NCBI GenBank assembly: GCA_947095535.1
Contig: OX352773.1
Location: 109,251,950 to 109,315,949, forward strand
From: Poecilobothrus nobilitatus
Taxonomy: Eukaryota; Arthropoda; Insecta; Diptera; Dolichopodidae
Reading direction: 5' to 3'
DNA: 64,000 nt
The notes below the pieces were generated by a model that saw only the letters and a list, made by a program, of their open reading frames with translations, was not told the DNA's origin and ran no database searches. A program made the position numbers and the translations under genes. Each line of letters begins with the position of its first letter. Position 1 is the first letter of the stretch. Positions 63,349 to 64,000 of the stretch are shown piece after piece.

Positions 63349-64000
63349 CAAAATCATATATACATCTTAATTTTTCTTAAAGTTACAAAGATGATAATTC
63401 ATGGTTAATTGAAACTAATGCTTTTTGTATTAATAAAAAAAATATTATAGAAAACCTACCACATAAAATTTTCGTCAATGTTTTTTGGTGTTATAATTAG
63501 CTTTTTCTAATCCAACTCGGAATAAAATTGTTTCACATTTGCTTTCATTGCTTTTTAATTTCCAATTGTATAAGTATTCAGTTACTTTAATATACATTAT
63601 TTGAAGATTTTGCTGCATTGTAGTCACCTTTCTATCACTAGAATAGATTGTAATATCGTCTGCTTAACTCAATCCCATATTAAACCCTTGTTTGTATATT
63701 TCATTTTCAAATATATCGCTGATAAATATGCTGAGAAGCATAGGTTCTTATATGGTTCCTTGTTATAAACCATTGCTTATCAAAAATATTTCATTAGTCT
63801 TTTCCTTTTCATCAGTAATAATAATTTTCTTTTTCAAGAAATGATATCCTTTTATTAGTTATATCAAATCTCTTGTTATAGATTTTTATGTCATCTTGTA
63901 TATTAAACCTTCTACCCACATTAGGATAAGAAGCAGTAGTTAAATCTATCACACATGCTCCTGTGCATTTGTTATTATTTAAGTTATAATTTACGTCAGA
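63349..64000 (-). pseudogene. Non-LTR element I2: RT fragment, near-identical to I1, cut by window end
   Basis: 63349-64000 matches 54892-55543 base for base at an offset of 8457, with about four substitutions seen (at 63645, 63667, 63692 and 63750). It contains the same YADD motif (63682-63637 region) and the same TAA in motif B (63763-63765). The left boundary is the same CAAAATCATATATACATC. Same orientation as I1. It continues beyond the window. Confidence 0.85.

Noticed and set aside
1..64000. CRISPR arrays, operons, tRNA or rRNA genes, toxin genes
   Set aside because: None seen. The tandem repeats present are satellite-like without unique spacers, and the gene structure is that of an animal genome.
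1..64000. A novel multi-gene biological system
   Set aside because: Every long coding region that I can interpret belongs to known retroelement classes or the NMDA receptor. The unusual points are structural (duplication, arrays, nesting), not a new set of cooperating genes.

Overview
The window is AT-rich eukaryotic DNA, almost certainly from an insect and probably a fly (Diptera). The evidence is a spliced minus-strand host gene with 64- and 68-bp introns whose product matches insect NMDA-type glutamate receptors, an endogenous retrovirus of the 17.6/297/ZAM (errantivirus) type with a serine-tRNA-like primer site, and the (GTCC)n-bearing hairpin repeats familiar from fly introns. I saw no bacterial features, tRNAs, rRNAs or CRISPR arrays. 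Family letters A-J are my own labels.

Host gene: exons of an NMDA receptor subunit (Nmdar2-like) lie on the minus strand at 51868-51735, 51670-51536, 51467-51328 and 43246-42960. They encode the end of the ligand-binding domain, M4 and the membrane-proximal tail. They join in frame with canonical GT/AG sites. The last intron seen (51327-43247, about 8.1 kb) holds one non-LTR element with a second nested inside it.

Left third (1-26.4 kb): an RTE-type fragment and a Ty3/Gypsy scrap are followed by a nest of elements. A CR1-like element (A1, PHD-finger ORF1 plus endonuclease/RT ORF2) begins near 2.1 kb. It is split by B1 (about 4931-8727) and by D1 (9260-13741). D1 is itself split by E (11901-12962, 8-bp target duplication). 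An errantivirus (15244-24642) lies in the A1 3' region. Its 701-bp LTRs differ at about three positions and it has a 4-bp TGCA target duplication. It carries an exact 1953-bp tandem duplication covering the integrase and the start of env. Gag, pol and env each have at least one break, so this copy looks non-autonomous although young.

Middle (26.4-42 kb): an old Ty3 integrase remnant, a perfect 26-bp hairpin, a CR1-like 3' fragment (F), and a long minus-strand CR1-like element (C, 38516-30194). C is split by an RTE element with a 7-bp target duplication (30635-32105) and by a second copy of A (A2, about 33350-36064). An internally deleted second copy of B (B2) follows.

Right third (42-64 kb): the Nmdar2-like exons with D2 and H in the intron, a decayed Ty1/copia element (52.4-54.5 kb), two near-identical copies of a minus-strand RT fragment (I1 54892-56150, I2 63349-64000) sharing a premature stop, and a terminal-inverted-repeat element J (57857-60180) filled with about 12 copies of a 146-147 bp minisatellite that alternates in a 292-bp higher-order pattern. 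A second, unrelated array of about 142 bp follows at 60890-61500.

Overall this is a stretch of nested retrotransposons in and around a neuronal receptor gene. No novel multi-gene system was found. The most distinctive items are the tandemly duplicated errantivirus, the phased minisatellite element and the resolved insertion histories.
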